Below, in pieces: positions 62,995 through 64,000 of a DNA stretch of 64,000 nt (position 1 is its first letter; each line of letters opens with the position of its first letter). Source of the DNA: Sceloporus undulatus. Taxonomy: Eukaryota; Chordata; Lepidosauria; Squamata; Phrynosomatidae. Made by a program: the position numbers and the translations under genes. The notes under the pieces were generated by a model. That model saw only the letters and a list, made by a program, of their open reading frames with translations. It was not told where the DNA came from and searched no databases. Location of the stretch: the NCBI RefSeq assembly GCF_019175285.1, contig NC_056527.1, forward strand, positions 71,225,275 through 71,289,274. The letters are read 5' to 3'.

Positions 62995-63404
62995 ATTAAT
63001 CAAACGTTTCCTAGGAGTGTGGAGCATAGGAAACATTGGGAAGCACTGCCATAAAGCAACAGATTTTAACATTATTATAGTATTAACGGTTTTCATTTAG
63101 TGTAAGATTAATATAATTACTGGTCTACTGAGAAGTTTTGATACAGATAAATGGTACAATAATATGGATGGTGGTATAGTGTTTCTGGAAATGGATACCA
63201 GTCTTTGTTTTAAAATGTCAAAGGAACAGCCAACTGGAGTCTTGCCATCTTTATTTTGGCATGTGTCACCTTTGTCAAGCATTTAAAATGTGTGACTTAT
63301 TATTAGCTGTTTATCAAGATGAGTTAACATTTAATAATACATTATTTATACAACTCTGAAAATGTACAAAGATAATACTACAGTTTTATTAGCTGCTCTA
63401 ATAA
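62995..63404. other. No recognised feature
   Basis: AT-rich sequence following the CR1 tail. No gene or repeat is recognised. Confidence 0.4.
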
Positions 63405-63660
63405 TGGCAGGGAAGGCTAGCAGGCATGTAGAAAGAGACAGTTAGGAGGGCAAAGGAAAAGAATGAAGGCTAGCAGGCAAAGAGAAAAGGAAGAGGCAGG
63501 GAAGGCTAGCAGGAATGGAGGAAGAGGCAGTGAGGGAGAGTGGATGGGCAAATGAAGAGGCAGGGAAGGCTATCAGGTATGGAGAAAGAGGCAGGGAAGT
63601 AGAACAGGCGGGCAAAGGAAGAGGCAGAGAAGGCTAGCAGGCATGTAGAAAGAGGTGAAA
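63405..63660. repeat. Degenerate purine-rich tandem repeat
   Basis: Blocks GCAGGGAAGGCTAGCAGGCA and ATGGAGAAAGAGGCAGGGAA recur about six times with variable spacing of roughly 35-65 bp. Confidence 0.8.
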
Positions 63661-63666
63661 GGAAGA

Positions 63667-63828
63667 AAATGATGTGGAGAAGATGGCAAAATGCTAATGG
63701 GGACAGAAAAAAGGCAGAACTAATCAGCACCTTCTTTGCCTCAGTCTTCTCTCTTCTCACAAAAGAAAAGGGGTGCTCAACCTGAGGAAAATGGAGTGGA
63801 GGACACAACAGGGGAAATGCAGCACAGA
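63667..63828 (+). mobile_element. CR1 ORF2 internal fragment
   Basis: GGAGAAGATGGCAAAATGCTA, CACCTTCTTTGCCTCAGTC and GGTGCTCAACCTGAGGA match about 977-1,130 of the CR1 at the window start. Both ends are cut, so it is an internal piece rather than a usual 3' remnant. Confidence 0.85.
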
Positions 63829-63915
63829 ATTCACAGAATTCCATAGCACTGAAATATGGTTAAATGCAGGTTAAAGTGGTGTCAGCCTGCATTATTTCTG
63901 TAGTGCAGCTGTGGT
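63829..63915. mobile_element. hAT-like MITE, half copy
   Basis: CAGAATTCCATAGCACTG, GGTTAAAGTGGTGTCAGCC and TGCATTATTTCTGTAGTGCAG are the right half of the common MITE group. Confidence 0.7.
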
Positions 63916-64000
63916 CTCAACCTAAGGCTCTTATTTTCTAAGGTCAGTTAATACCACGGAACTGTATTTCCATCAGATATTTGCACAAGAGATCTAGCCT

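Noticed and set aside
36000-64000. AHRR or another mammalian EXOC3 neighbour upstream
   Set aside because: AHRR lies upstream of EXOC3 in mammals, but no bHLH/PAS exon is recognisable here. Either the interval is large or the order differs.

Overview
The window is repeat-dense genomic DNA from a squamate reptile, most probably an iguanian lizard. This is inferred from the repeats: 5S-rRNA-headed and tRNA-headed Sauria SINEs, many CR1 LINEs ending in the ATTCTATGATTCTATGA tail, young L2 and L1 LINEs, a BovB-like RTE fragment, a DIRS element, and numerous hAT, Tc1/mariner-like and Harbinger-like non-autonomous transposons. I recognise only one host protein-coding gene, EXOC3 (exocyst subunit Sec6), on the minus strand. 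No rRNA gene, tRNA gene or CRISPR array is present.

Layout. 1-12,448 holds no EXOC3 coding exon that I can find. It contains a 5'-truncated CR1 with a long open reverse-transcriptase frame (315-2,712), an RTE fragment, a worn DIRS fossil (about 5.3-8.0 kb), a 5S-Sauria SINE, and a 5'-truncated L1 with a clean 17-bp target duplication (8,947-10,715). 12,449-27,742 carries EXOC3 coding exons 3, 2 and 1 (reading leftward), about 348 codons of the N-terminal half. The 13.8-kb intron between exons 2 and 1 holds a two-tier minisatellite (14,250-16,090) and a nest: an L1 flanked by an unusually long 80-bp direct repeat and interrupted by a 2.1-kb hAT, a mariner-like MITE and a 5.8-kb DIRS fossil with the inverted-repeat/internal-complementary layout of its family. 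A 1.7-kb hAT (28,134-29,866) lies upstream of exon 1, and a GC-rich promoter region with minus-strand splice donors at about 35.6-35.8 kb is the likely EXOC3 5' end.

36-64 kb is upstream of EXOC3 and contains almost only interspersed elements: three sizeable L2 copies plus an internally deleted one that keeps a frame, a Ty1/copia fossil (46.1-47.2 kb), hAT and Harbinger-like elements nested in one another, a multi-layer insertion stack at 50.5-53.5 kb, a near-perfect fold-back at 53.3 kb, and a nearly full-length CR1 (59.2-63.0 kb) with an intact SGNH-type ORF1. One short candidate first exon on the plus strand (54,335) is weakly supported. Both 10-N gaps lie within 1-111 bp of near-identical direct repeats and probably mark assembly joins.

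The EXOC3 exons encode the start of a vesicle-tethering subunit. The rest is a record of transposition whose order can be read from who interrupts whom. I found no convincing undescribed gene system. The most informative observations are the nests, the 80-bp flanking repeat, a short poly(A)-less retroposon-like repeat with a 12-bp target duplication, and the fold-back structures.
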